Shown here piece after piece: positions 55,138 to 64,000 of a stretch of 64,000 nt of DNA. Source of the stretch: Paulinella micropora (taxonomy: Eukaryota; Cercozoa; Imbricatea; Euglyphida; Paulinellidae); the NCBI GenBank assembly GCA_019918135.1, contig WBZZ01006367.1:120001-184000 (forward strand), given 5' to 3'. Every line of letters starts with the position of its first letter. The stretch's first letter is position 1. The notes beneath the pieces were generated by a model. That model was not told where the DNA came from. It made no database searches and saw only the letters and a program-made list of their open reading frames with translations. Made by a program: the position numbers and the translations under genes.

Positions 55138-55807
55138 ATGGCCGGCCCGTTTGAAGACCGTGAACATAGTTGGCTGGGCCAGAATGCCAAGAAATTTAAG
55201 ACGTCATTTCGCGAATCTTGGCTAAGGGCTTCGGTATGTCTACAGGCACAAAAGGCCGGACGTTCCCTTAGATGAACAAAATGTCGAGGATCTGGGCAAG
55301 ACGGTGCGTCTCTATCTGGGCAAGCACGGACAGAGCAGCCTCGGCGTCTTCCTTACGGGCGTGTACAAGGCAGAGCAGGCGGCCGCAGCGCCTCTTGCTA
55401 ATGGCGAAGGAAAACACAGCAAAGGCCCCACTGCTGGTCGGACGAGTTCAGCAATACTCACTGCTGCAGAACCCCCAAGATACAGCGTGTCTCGATTTCT
55501 TAACGAATCGATAAAAAACCAATACGGAAACGATGTTCATAAACACCCAAATATCATCGATGACAGAGTACTAACAGATTTTGTGAGGTCCAAAGACACC
55601 AAAAGCCTTGTGTTGACAACGGCAGACCGACAAGAGCGCCAAGGCGTTATTCCAGAACTCGATTGGAATGAAGGCTTAGTCAACAAATTAATCCAAGATG
55701 ATGATTCAGATTCGGTCATGGACGGCGATACATATGGCACTTGGCAAAAAAGACTAGTTAGGCTATTGCGCAAGTATGAGTCAAAAACAGTGCTCTTGCG
55801 AGCCTAG
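55138..55807 (+). CDS. Unknown protein of about 222 residues
   Basis: It starts at ATG 55138 (MAGPFEDREHSWLGQNAKKF). The frame slips once at the GGG near 55230; with two G it would read on as LRYVYRHKRPDVPLDEQ. The stop is at 55805-55807. The protein is soluble, with a Gly/Lys/Ala-rich middle and a charged, acidic second half (ELDWNEGLVNKLIQDDDSDS). No domain is recognised. It is divergent from the SKP1-like gene. Confidence 0.6.
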
Positions 55808-56103
55808 GTAGGCTCTTCTTTTTTTCCATCGTCTCTTGCTCATTAAAACCGCGACGAAGGTCTCTGTTTTCCGAAAATTATGGAATGTAACTGATGACAC
55901 ACACCAACACTTAAAAAAAAACCGGATTTTCAGTCTCTAGGCTGTCTTGATTATGATTGAATTGTGACCAAAGAACTTGTTTTTTTTACTGGTCAAGATT
56001 GTTGTAAACCGTTCAAATTTATGATGTTCTCTGTTGTTCGATCAAGACAACATGTGTCCCTAAGAAAAAAGGAGAGTAAGCAAGGAAGTTTTTTTGTGGT
56101 GCT
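55808..56103. other. Convergent intergenic region
   Basis: A and T runs occur at 55819-55825, 55911-55921 and 55979-55987, and there is no poly-G/C. It is the 3' flank of both neighbours. Confidence 0.5.
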
Positions 56104-56439
56104 TTATGTGCGAACCAAATCTAGCAAGTGGGGATGTTTTCGCCAGAAGTCATACATTTCCTCCCCAGACATCTTCTCGAACGTGCCGGGCTTCACTAGG
56201 CCTTTATACTCCAACCATTTGCCGGGCCCCATCCCCTTCCTCACAGGGACCGAACGAACATGTGCCTCCGTTGCTGCAGGGCCGGCGGCGCTCTCCTTCT
56301 TCTTCTTCTTTTCCTCCTTTTCCCTCTTCGTGGCGGCGCGTGTTTTGATGCCCTTGGGTGGGTCCGACGGCTCCAGAGGCTTTCTGGCCACGCATCCCCC
56401 TGTTTCGGCCATGAGAAACTTCTTCATTCGCGGTGGCAT
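56104..56439 (-). CDS. Small basic protein, unknown function
   Basis: The ATG at 56437-56439 gives 111 residues in a clean frame. The middle is strongly basic (KREKEEKKKKKE), which fits a nuclear signal or nucleic-acid contact. The C-terminal part (GPGKWLEYKGLVKPGTF, YDFWRKHPHLLDLVRT) is compact and aromatic-rich. No family is recognised. Confidence 0.6.
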   Translation of the reverse strand: MPPRMKKFLMAETGGCVARKPLEPSDPPKGIKTRAATKREKEEKKKKKESAAGPAATEAHVRSVPVRKGMGPGKWLEYKGLVKPGTFEKMSGEEMYDFWRKHPHLLDLVRT

Positions 56440-56559
56440 TGCTCCTGCCTAGGTGGGCAGCAAAAACCCTTTGTTTTCACACGGTCGACACAATAAAAAA
56501 AGAGACAGGAATTGGCGCATGAACAAGAATCCATTGAATAAAAGAGATAGAATAATAGG

Positions 56560-56870
56560 AAAACACACAAATACGACGATACACACACATACGACGATAC
56601 ACATACACGACGATACACACACGACGATACACACGACGATACACACACGACGATACACACGACGATACACACACGACGATACACACACACGACACACACA
56701 CACACGACGATACACACACACACACACAACACACACACACACACACACAAATACACACACACACAAACACACACACACACAAACCTTTGCACACACACAC
56801 GACGATACACACATCTTCGCACACACACCTTCGCACACACACACGACGATACACACACGCACAAACCTTC
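56560..56870. repeat. (CA)n with CACGACGATACA units
   Basis: About 310 bp are made of ACACACACGACGATAC-like 12-16 bp units mixed with pure (CA)n. The unit ACGACGATAC recurs more than ten times. Confidence 0.9.
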
Positions 56871-57299
56871 CGTGTACACTACAAAAGAAACCTTTCACAT
56901 ACAACACTCGGATTGTTTTCCCGACTACAGACACAGGCAACATTCCCCCGTACGTGTGTGCACACTGTACAACATTTATGCTTCCCACAGGACATAAAAG
57001 GGGGCCGCCCTGCACTACGTGTCCCATGGGTTGTGCGCGAAATCGAAGGAGAAAAGCACATTGGGGGCGCACAATGGGCTCGCCATTGCGCAAACACAAT
57101 GTTGGCGGCATTGAGCAAAACCACTTGCGCTCACCCCCACCAGTGCCAAGACAGGCCCCCCCCCTTCCCTCTTTTAACCATTGAGCTGCCCAATGGTGTT
57201 TTTCTTTCGGCTGCGCGCGAATTTCTTTGAAGAAAATGTTGGCTAGTGATAACTATGGGCTGCTTGTTTCGAACGTATGAAGGGTGTTATTTCTAGTCT

Positions 57300-57930
57300 C
57301 ATTTCGTGTGTGTGTGTTGTGAAGGTGCGTGTGTTGTGTAAAAGAAATCTTGTGCGTGTGTGTGTCAAGTGTCGCTCTTGTGTATGTGTGTCGTGCTGTG
57401 TAAAAGAATCTTGTGTGGTGTCGTGTGTATGTGTGTATGTGTGTGTTTGTGTGGGTGCCACAGCATATGTGTTCGTGTGTGTTGTGTACATGCGAAGGGT
57501 TTGGGTGTTTGTGTGTTTCTGCGTGTGTCTGAGGGTTCGTCTGAGGGTTTGTCTGTGGGTGTGGGGGTGTCCGTGTGTGTGGGGGTGTCTGTGTGTGTAT
57601 TTGTGAATTTGTGTGTGTGTGTGTTTATGTGGGTGCCAAAGCATATGTGTTCGTGTGTGTTGTGTACATGCAAAGGGTTTGGGTGTTTGTGTGTTTCTGC
57701 GTGTGTCTGAGGGTTTGTCTGTGGGTGTGGGGGTGTCTGTGTGATTTGTGTGTGTATTTGTGAATTTGTGTGTGTTTGTGTAGGTGGGTGTGTGATTGTG
57801 TGTGTGTGTATTTGTGAATTTGTGTGTGTGTACGTGATTGTGTGATTGTGTGTGTGTGTGTGGGTGTGTCGTGTCTTGTGTGTCTTGAGAACGTGTGTCG
57901 TGTCTTGTGTGTGTGTGTTTGTCTCTTTTG
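57300..57930. repeat. (TG)n-rich array with an internal duplication
   Basis: About 630 bp are made of TGTGTG with interspersed GTGTTTGTG and GGGTG. A segment of about 90 bp containing GCATATGTGTTCGTGTG and GCGTGTGTCTGAGGG is present twice (about 57463-57550 and 57641-57725). It is roughly the inverse of the CA-rich array to its left. Confidence 0.9.
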
Positions 57931-58068
57931 TGCCGCAAGTATCCTAGATGTAGAAACACGTTCGAAGCTTCGCTCCAACCGTTGCTTTGTTTGGACTCTC
58001 TCACTCTCTCTCCTTTCGTCCCGCCTGCCTTTTGCCCTCTTGTTTTCGTCTTGTCGCACAGGCCCGGC

Positions 58069-60535
58069 ATGAAGAAGAGAAAATGTCTGCAGAAAACCCC
58101 CCGCGAAAAAGGAAAACACCTTCGATCGACGAAACGCCAACGGGCCTGCCCAACGACGACCCCCCGCAAACGCCGCGCGGCCGAATGGCGCGAAGAACTT
58201 TTCAGGGACTGCCGCAGGTTTCAGGGCAGGCACCTGAACAGGGAGCTGATCAATGACCTGCTCCTGCAGATCGGCCTCGCGGAATCTTGTACAGACCTGC
58301 AAAGGGTTCGTAAACTCAACCCCAACGTCTTATTGTTTGCCAAACAGAAGTACTGGTCCGAGTTACCCTGCAGGGGCCAGGGCGCCTTCGCCGCCCTGCA
58401 ACACCTGGAGGCCTCGAGGTACGTCGTAGCCGATGTTCTCGAGCTTGAGAAATCCGACTTCGACCCCCCTAACCCCGTCAGCGCTTGCGATCTTTCTCAA
58501 TGCACCACCTGCAACAATCTGCGGAATGCCTTTGTGCTTTGGTTGTGCCTGTCCAACGCCCTCGCGGACACGCCAGCCGGAGACATGCTGCGCCGGGAAC
58601 TGGAGGAAGCTCTACTGCCGTTCAGAATGCACGCTTGGGCGCACGAGCTCATGGGCCCCCTGCTCGAGCACAACAATCTGACTGTCTTGGAGTGCCTGTG
58701 GAATAACTTCTCCTTGCTCAAGATCAGCATCCTGGCACGGATAGGCTCGAATGTCGACCAGAACGAACAGGCCCAGCGAGTCCCGGCGCAGGCCGCAGAG
58801 AAATTCTGGAAGAAGCTGATATCTGTGAAGCCAGCGGCCGAGCAAGAGTTGGAAGCAGCCGTTTGGGCCGAGCGTTGCTGTTCAGACCAGCCCGCCACCG
58901 CGCGGGAGGCCGCGCGGGAGCCCCCGCGGGACGCGGATCTGGCGGCGACCTTTCTGGCCCTGCTCTGGATATTGCGCCACTCGGCGGACCAAAACTTGTC
59001 CGCCGAGGGCCTGCTGCAAGGGCTGCGGCTAAGACGCACGAACCACGCGGCGTACGCAACGTCAGACGACGACGACGGCGCCGACGACGGCGCGGAAGAC
59101 GGCGGCAGCGCTGAGGATGCCGACGACGCGCGCGCGAACGACGACGGCGACGAAGATGACGACGGCGGCGGGGAGGACCTGTTGACGGGTCTGCTGGGCT
59201 ACTGGCAAAGTGACCAGCCGGCGCAACACGGTGTGCCAACGGTAGAAGCCACTGATGACGCGCGCGTGCTTGACCCCCTTGGTGACACAGCGATCGAGGA
59301 GCCAATCCAACTTTACAGCCCGGTAGACAACGACCAGACCGGCCCTGGTCCGCCCGGCCAGGACAGTACGGCGGGGCTGGACGCGCTGGTCGACGCGGCT
59401 GAGAGAATGCCCCCGCAAGTTCCCCGCGGCCAACCGGACTCGGGTCACGAGGAGCACACCTATCAACGTGCGGGGGCCCGCCACACACACTTACAGCACG
59501 AACCTAACACCGACATGCTGCGACCTGCGGCCGCACGCGAACCCCCCCGGAGCCCCGCCGACAATTCGCTCAACCGATATGCGCACCATTCAGACCCACC
59601 AGCCGAACCTAACACCGACATGCTGCGACCTGCGGCCGCACGCGAACCCCCCCAGAGCCCCGCCGACAATTCGCTCAACCGAGATACGCACCATTCAGAC
59701 CCGCCGCGCACACATGTGCGGCGGGCCTTCGGCTTCTACCACACTAGTGCGACATCATCATCACGCTCCGAACCGGCCGGCTGGTCGGAGGAGGCGCCGC
59801 CGACGCGCCTCCAGCGCCCCGTCCCGCAGCGCGCGGTTCCACGCTTTGGCCCGCACTTTCCGCTTACCCACGCAGGTAGTAGCCAGCACTTTCCGCCTAC
59901 CCACGCTGGTAGTAGCCCACACTTTCCGCCTACCCACGCTGGTAGTAGCCCGCACTTTCCGCCTACCCACGCTGGTAGTGCGCACGTTCCACCGCTCGTC
60001 CCTCGCTTTGGTCCGTGCTTTCAGCCCCACTTGGGATGCCGCCGCACCTCCCCCCGCCCGCCCCGCACTTGGGGTGCCAGCACCTTCCACCGCGCCGCCC
60101 GCAATTGGGGTGCCAGCACCTTCCACCGGCCGCCCCGCAATTGGGGTGCCAGCACTTTCCACCGCCCGCCCCGCACTTGGGGTGCCAGCACTTTGGTCCG
60201 CCCGTCCCGCACTTTGGTCCGCGCTTTCAGCCCCACTCGGGGGGTCCGCACTCTGGTCCGCCCGTCCCGCACTTTGGTCCGCGCTTTCAGCCCCACTCGG
60301 GGGTCCGCACTCTGGTCCGCCCGTCCCGCACTTTGGTCCGCGCTTTCAGCCCCACTCGGAGGGTCCGCACTCTGGTCCGCTCGTCCCTCGTTTTGGTCCA
60401 CGCTTTCTTCGTTGGCCGCAAGTGCAGCCGGCCGCAGAGCAGGAGTCGACCCGCGTCCCTGGCCTGTTCCGAAGAACAACGCCCGAGACGCACCAAGACG
60501 GCATGAAGGTGGAAGAAGACGTAAGCGATGGGTAG
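58069..60535 (+). CDS. Acidic and repeat-rich protein, unknown function
   Basis: It starts at ATG 58069-58071 (MKKRKCLQKTP) and is about 820 residues long. A basic N-terminus is followed by a globular helical region to about residue 340 (REELFRDCRRFQGR, KYWSELPCRGQGAFAALQHL, CDLSQCTTCNNLRNAF, LLEHNNLTVLECLWNNF), then an Asp/Glu-rich stretch (near 59070-59180), then repeats: a 105-bp duplication, 30-bp units (HFPPTHAGSS), 36-bp units (HLGCQH) and 60-bp units (HFGPRFQPHSGGPHSGPPVP). The frame flips inside the last two repeat sets where G runs differ by one base. The acidic ending (MKVEEDVSDG, stop at 60533-60535) is the most natural one; a frame ending at 60585 is the alternative. I do not recognise a family. 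Confidence 0.6.
59500..59709 (+). repeat. 105-bp coding direct repeat, two copies
   Basis: Copies start at 59500 and 59605 with GAACCTAACACCGACATG and differ at only a few bases. The unit is 35 codons, so the frame is kept. Confidence 0.9.
59866..60400 (+). repeat. Coding minisatellites (30-, 36- and 60-bp units)
   Basis: Four 30-bp units (CTTTCCGCCTACCCACGCTG), then about four 36-bp units (GCACTTGGGGTGCCAGCACC), then about four 60-bp units (GCACTTTGGTCCGCGCTTTC). The spacing of the last set is 60, 59 and 60 bp. The 59 comes from one fewer G in a G run and shifts the frame. Confidence 0.9.
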
Positions 60536-60680
60536 CACAGCTTTCCCTCCCCAACTTTCTTTCCGGCCACCGGCCAAAAACCTAATAAATCTGATCTTTC
60601 TGCTAACTAGCCAAAAAAATAATTCGCCCCCGGTCCGGTGGTCACGACAGCCGCCTCTTGCTTTCTTTTTTGTTTTTTTA
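60536..60680. other. Short convergent intergenic region
   Basis: It is AT-rich with AATAAA at about 60583. It has no poly-G/C tract. Confidence 0.5.
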
Positions 60681-63157
60681 TTAATTATTTACGTTACTGG
60701 CGAGCGCGTCCAAGACGTCCCGGTTGTGCAAGAGCAGCGTGTCACCCCCGGCCTTGCCTTCGTCCACCGAGAACCGAACCGCGTTTGCATAAGCGCCACG
60801 GCGGAAAAAACACCAGTTGCGATCAAACCACGGGCCCCAGTAGTCGGGGCACGCGGCCGGGTTTCGTGTCACTGCCGACTCGCTTGCGGCGGCTCCGCCC
60901 GGCAGCGGGTAATGTTTGCTGTCCACCACAGGTTCGGTTCGTTCTGGCGCAGGTGGCTGCCACTTCACCAGCACGCCGCCGCGAATTCTTTGCACGGCAC
61001 CTGCCCGCAGCTGGTCCAGGAAAGCATTCATCAGCATCAGCAGCTTCGGGGTCTTAACTGGGCGAGCCCTTTTCTGGTCGCCGTACTCTCTCAGAATCTC
61101 TGCGACTGTAAGCCAGCGGTCGGGCCAGCCATAGACTTTGTCCCTGACACGAAAACTGCACACGTACTTTAGGTCCTCCGGTTCTCCTTCGTGGGGCGGC
61201 AGGTAATAAATATGGCTTTTTCTGGTTGTTGAATAAACGCCCAGGCGTGCCACCTCCTGCCAATCATTGTTGTACCTGTTCCTGCAATCCACTATTGACA
61301 AGTGGCTGTCGTACACGTGCCAGCGGTGCGAGGCTTGTTCAATGCGTCTATCCCAGAACGCCTTGACCTCGCTTTTTTCGCATGCGCCACGTGCTGGAAG
61401 CCCAGCAGCTCGAGGCCTAGCGCCAACCCCTCCTCGGCCGTGTTGTTGTTGAACGCCGCCGGCGCAGGGTGAATAAAGTCCGCGCCGCGCATTTCCCGCA
61501 CCCTACTTTTCCTTTGCTGCCGCAGCTTCTCTTCCTCCGGCGACAAGGGCTCCAGGCGCGGCCCCTCCTCCGAGAAGCGCCTGGTAAACTCGCTGGCCCT
61601 GGGCGACACGTACACCTGCACGGCGTCGTGGTCGTCGACGTGTGTGTGCCAGTTACGCTCATTCAGCATCCCCTCGATCCACTGCGCCTGCTCCGCCACC
61701 TTGCGGCGGCGGTGGCCCGGCAGCAGGTACTCCGAGTTCACCGTGTCCAGGCTGTGCTGCCCGGCCCCCGCCAACACCGTCAGGTGCGCGCCGCCCGAGC
61801 CCGCCGCCCCCCAGGGCGGCGGCCCGCCGCCCAGCGCGGTAAACACCTCGAACTGCTCCAGCTCGCGCACCATGGTCTCTGCCGGCTTGCGGCTGCTCTT
61901 GAACGTCAGCAGGTTAGCCCAGCCCCGAACGCGGCAGCGGGCCGGCCGCTGGTTGTTCACCCACATCTTTTCTCCCAGCTGCAGGTACGTTTCGCGCACA
62001 AAGCCGGACCTCGCTCTCTCGGCCAGCGACGAGTTGTTCCTGCTGTTCCTCCACCCCTCGTAGCGTCTTGTAGCTCGCCTTGTGCGGGAACAGCGGCCTG
62101 TGCTGCGTGCCGCCGACCACGGCGGGCACCACGCGCTCCCGCAGGTCCAGCAGCACAAAGTCCAGCGCCGAGCTCCGGGCGCCCCGGCGCACGAAGCCCG
62201 CCGGGCCACCGGCCGGCAGCTGGTTGGTCGGCCAGGGCTGCCGGCCGAGCGGCAGCAGCTGGCCGCCGTACATCGCGCGGGTCTTGTTCTTCTGCACGCT
62301 CAGCGACGTCGCGTCCTGCAGGTTGATCACCCAGCGCCGCGGCTCCTTTTCCTCGCGCAGCAGCGAGCTGTTCAGGTGCAAGTTCACCAGGATGCCCGGC
62401 CGCGGCACGGCGGCGTCAGCAACAGGCACAGCAGCGCCGCCCGCAACGCGCGCAGCCAGCCCTCCCTGACATTGGCGTAATTGGCGCGCGTCACAACACG
62501 GTGCTTCACGTCCTCGTCGTAGTGCGCAAAGTACTCGGCCAGCGCCGCCACGCGGAACGGCTGCAGGTCCCACATCGTCCAGTCCGACTCCTCCCGCCCG
62601 ACGCCGTACACGCGCTCGATCCGTGCGTACTGCTGCGCCTGCCGCGACAGGTTCGCCAGCCACCGCGACGTCTGTTGCCACGCTAGCACGCCGCGCGCCG
62701 GTCGCAGAAAGTCCGACAGCTGCGTCAGGCTGCCCAGGTACGAGCCCACCGTGCTCGACATGATCTTGGTACGCCCCGCACCGGTCGCGGCGAACTCCGA
62801 CAGCAGCGCGGCCTTGCCCAGCGCGTCCACCAGCCTACTGGCTCCATGCTCGCGCGCAAACTCCGCGAACCTGCGCACGTGCCGGAGGTGGCTGGTTATT
62901 GTGCTCTTGCTCGGGATCGGGCCCGTGCGTTCGGGGTTCCACCTCAGCTCCAAGAACTGCTTGAATCTCGTCAGCTGCCTCTGCAGCTCGCCATCCTCCT
63001 CCCCCTCCTCCTCTACTATTATCCGGGGGTTGTCGTCTTCGCCCGACTCGGACGACGACTCGTCGCCGCGCAGGTCGATCGCGTCCAGCCCCTTAAAATT
63101 GTTTACGCCGGGCTCCGCGCCCGCCAGCAACTCCTCGCCGTCTTCCTCCGCCGCCAT
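60681..63157 (-). CDS. Tyrosine-recombinase-like protein with a C-terminal extension
   Basis: It starts at ATG 63155-63157 and is about 825 residues long after one-base slips near 62410, 62050 and 61375. After an acidic N-terminal tail comes a SAM-like core-binding region (TITSHLRHVRRFAEFAREHG). The catalytic part shows RPGILVNL, which fits the first Arg motif of tyrosine recombinases, QKNKTR with the beta-hairpin Lys, VRGWANLLTF, and GQHSLDTVNSEYLL, which fits the conserved H and the Tyr nucleophile. A further 350 or so residues of unknown type follow (WDRRIEQASHRWHVYDSHLS, YSTTRKSHIYYLPP). Tyrosine recombinases of this eukaryotic kind are found in Crypton-like elements and as domesticated genes. 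I see no element termini. A GA tract and C/G runs lie upstream. Confidence 0.5.
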
Positions 63158-63315
63158 TACTTGCCGCGCGCGCTGTTTATTCTCTCTCTCTCTCTTAAGA
63201 TTCTCTTGCCGCGAAATTTCTTGTGTGTTAGTTCCAAACCCTCCTTTCGCGCCCTGCTGATCTGGGTGCCTTCTCTTTCGCCCCCCTCCCCGCCCAAAAA
63301 AAGGCAGGAGAAATT
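63158..63315. promoter_or_regulatory. 5' flank with GA tract and short C runs
   Basis: The coding strand has (GA)n about 25-40 bp upstream of the ATG at 63157, and C runs near 63281-63293. The 3' end of the next minus-strand gene borders it. Confidence 0.45.
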
Positions 63316-64000
63316 TTAATTAGGGCTTTTTTTGGGGGGGGTTGTTTTTGTCCATCTTTCTCTCTCGTTCTTCCAGGCGGCCCCCCCCCTCTGTTGTTGT
63401 TTTTTCTCATTCTTTCCGTTCTCCGCCCTTCTTCGCCGCCACCGCGGGCCGCTGGCCGGGCCGCTGCCCCAGATCTGCTGCCACTCCTTCAGAGCGGCGT
63501 CGATGGCCGCGAACACCTGCTGCGACCGCCCGCCGCGCAGCGCCGCCAGCACGCGGTGCAAAAAGATCCTCGTCAGCAATTCCTGGTCCGCCGCGGGCCG
63601 CATCGCCGTCCTCAGCTGCAGCCCCCGCCCCGCGCCCAAATGGTGGTCCAGCAGCGCGGGCCACGCCAGGTAAAAAAACAAGTGCACCGGCACCAGCGGG
63701 TCCAGCCGCAGCGTCCGCGCGTGACATCCGTCCAGGGCGGCCACTATTGACGACATGGTGGTGCCGGGCGCCGCGTAGCAGTGTTCGCCCGGCACAAAGG
63801 CGGGCAGCGCCGCGCTCAGCACCGGCCCCACGCCTCGGGCGCGACGTTCGCTACTTCAGCCGCTAGCCTGGCAAATGCCGCAGCGAACAAACGGTGGTGC
63901 GAGTGCGTCCCGTGCTCGGGGCCGTGGCGTCTCACCACCTCGTTCTGCACGTGCCAGCGCAGCAGCAGCTCCACGCACGCCTTCGCGCAGCCCTGCTTGC
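63316..64000 (-). CDS. Partial gene running off the right edge, unknown function
   Basis: About 225 minus-strand codons run in from the window end and stop at 63316. One base is missing or extra near 63835, where GGGGCC occurs. The readable part is Ala/Leu/Arg-rich and helical (ACVELLLRWHVQNEVVRRHG, LAWPALLDHHLGAGRG, ALKEWQQIWGSG) and ends in a Lys/Arg/Gln-rich tail. No family is recognised. It is in tandem with the recombinase-like gene. Confidence 0.5.

Larger units (their letters stand above)
56440..58068. other. Intergenic region dominated by CA and TG simple repeats
   Basis: No gene is supported. The region holds a CA-rich array, a 300-bp unique stretch (56900-57240), a TG-rich array and then CT-rich DNA before the next start codon. 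Open frames of 100-300 codons across it only reflect the repeats. Confidence 0.6.

Noticed and set aside
56930-57184. Possible small zinc-ribbon gene (CAHC ... CTTC)
   Set aside because: The CxxC pair is attractive, but the frame begins inside the CA array, no start or splice site is convincing, and the other strand is equally open.
57243-58302. Long His/Thr-rich minus-strand ORFs and Cys/Val-rich plus-strand ORFs
   Set aside because: They are translations of (TG)n/(CA)n simple repeats.
1-64000. tRNA and rRNA genes
   Set aside because: I looked for cloverleaf-like segments and rRNA-like blocks by eye and found none. A covariance-model scan would be needed to exclude a tRNA.

Overview
The window is nuclear DNA of a eukaryote. 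It has spliceosomal GT-AG introns (mostly about 37-110 bp), an LTR retrotransposon of the copia type, a Tc1/mariner transposon, F-box/LRR genes, a SKP1-like gene and a secreted multidomain protein. There are no bacterial operons and no rRNA or tRNA genes that I can see. The intron-poor, gene-dense style with modest GC suggests a protist or alga. I cannot name the lineage.

Two kinds of DNA alternate. Repeat-rich, lower-GC DNA fills 1-11.4 kb and 32.3-41.3 kb. The first holds a multi-exon zinc-ribbon gene whose introns are packed with a 13-15 bp palindrome (TTGCGAWTCGCAA), a gene-poor stretch, a decayed Tc1/mariner element (7571-9445) and the 5' end of a copia element. The second holds the rest of that copia element, fragments of other retroelements and short tandem repeats. 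Gene-dense DNA fills 11.4-32.3 kb and 41.6-64 kb.

The most striking layout feature is that one copia element (LTRs 10032-10236 and 39852-40059, both flanked by the same 5-bp duplication ACAAC) is split inside gag by about 20.9 kb of gene-dense DNA (about 11402-32322). A 5-bp CAGGC sits at both junctions, and a host gene is cut at each end. The inserted segment carries a truncated alpha/beta hydrolase, a small unknown protein, a tandem Cys/His-finger array fused to a Vsr/PD-(D/E)XK-like nuclease, a seven-exon protein with seven HxxxCxCxxC repeats, a divergently transcribed zinc-finger protein, a large AAA+ ATPase, a coiled-coil protein, an LRR-like protein and a second truncated gene.

From 41.6 kb to the right end come an F-box/LRR gene, a secreted PKD/BspA/EGF/discoidin-like protein, a second F-box/LRR gene, several small unknown genes, a divergent SKP1 homologue (the adaptor that F-box proteins bind), a repeat-rich acidic protein and a tyrosine-recombinase-like protein. 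The two F-box/LRR genes and SKP1 suggest SCF-type ubiquitin-ligase components nearby, though linkage may be chance.

Two patterns help in reading the annotation. First, many host genes change reading frame once or twice, almost always by a single base at a short homopolymer. The simplest reading is uncorrected homopolymer errors in the assembly, so I annotate each as one gene. Second, long poly-G/poly-C and (GA)n/(CT)n tracts occur in nearly every intergenic region that contains a gene 5' end and are missing from the convergent ones, so they may be core promoter features.
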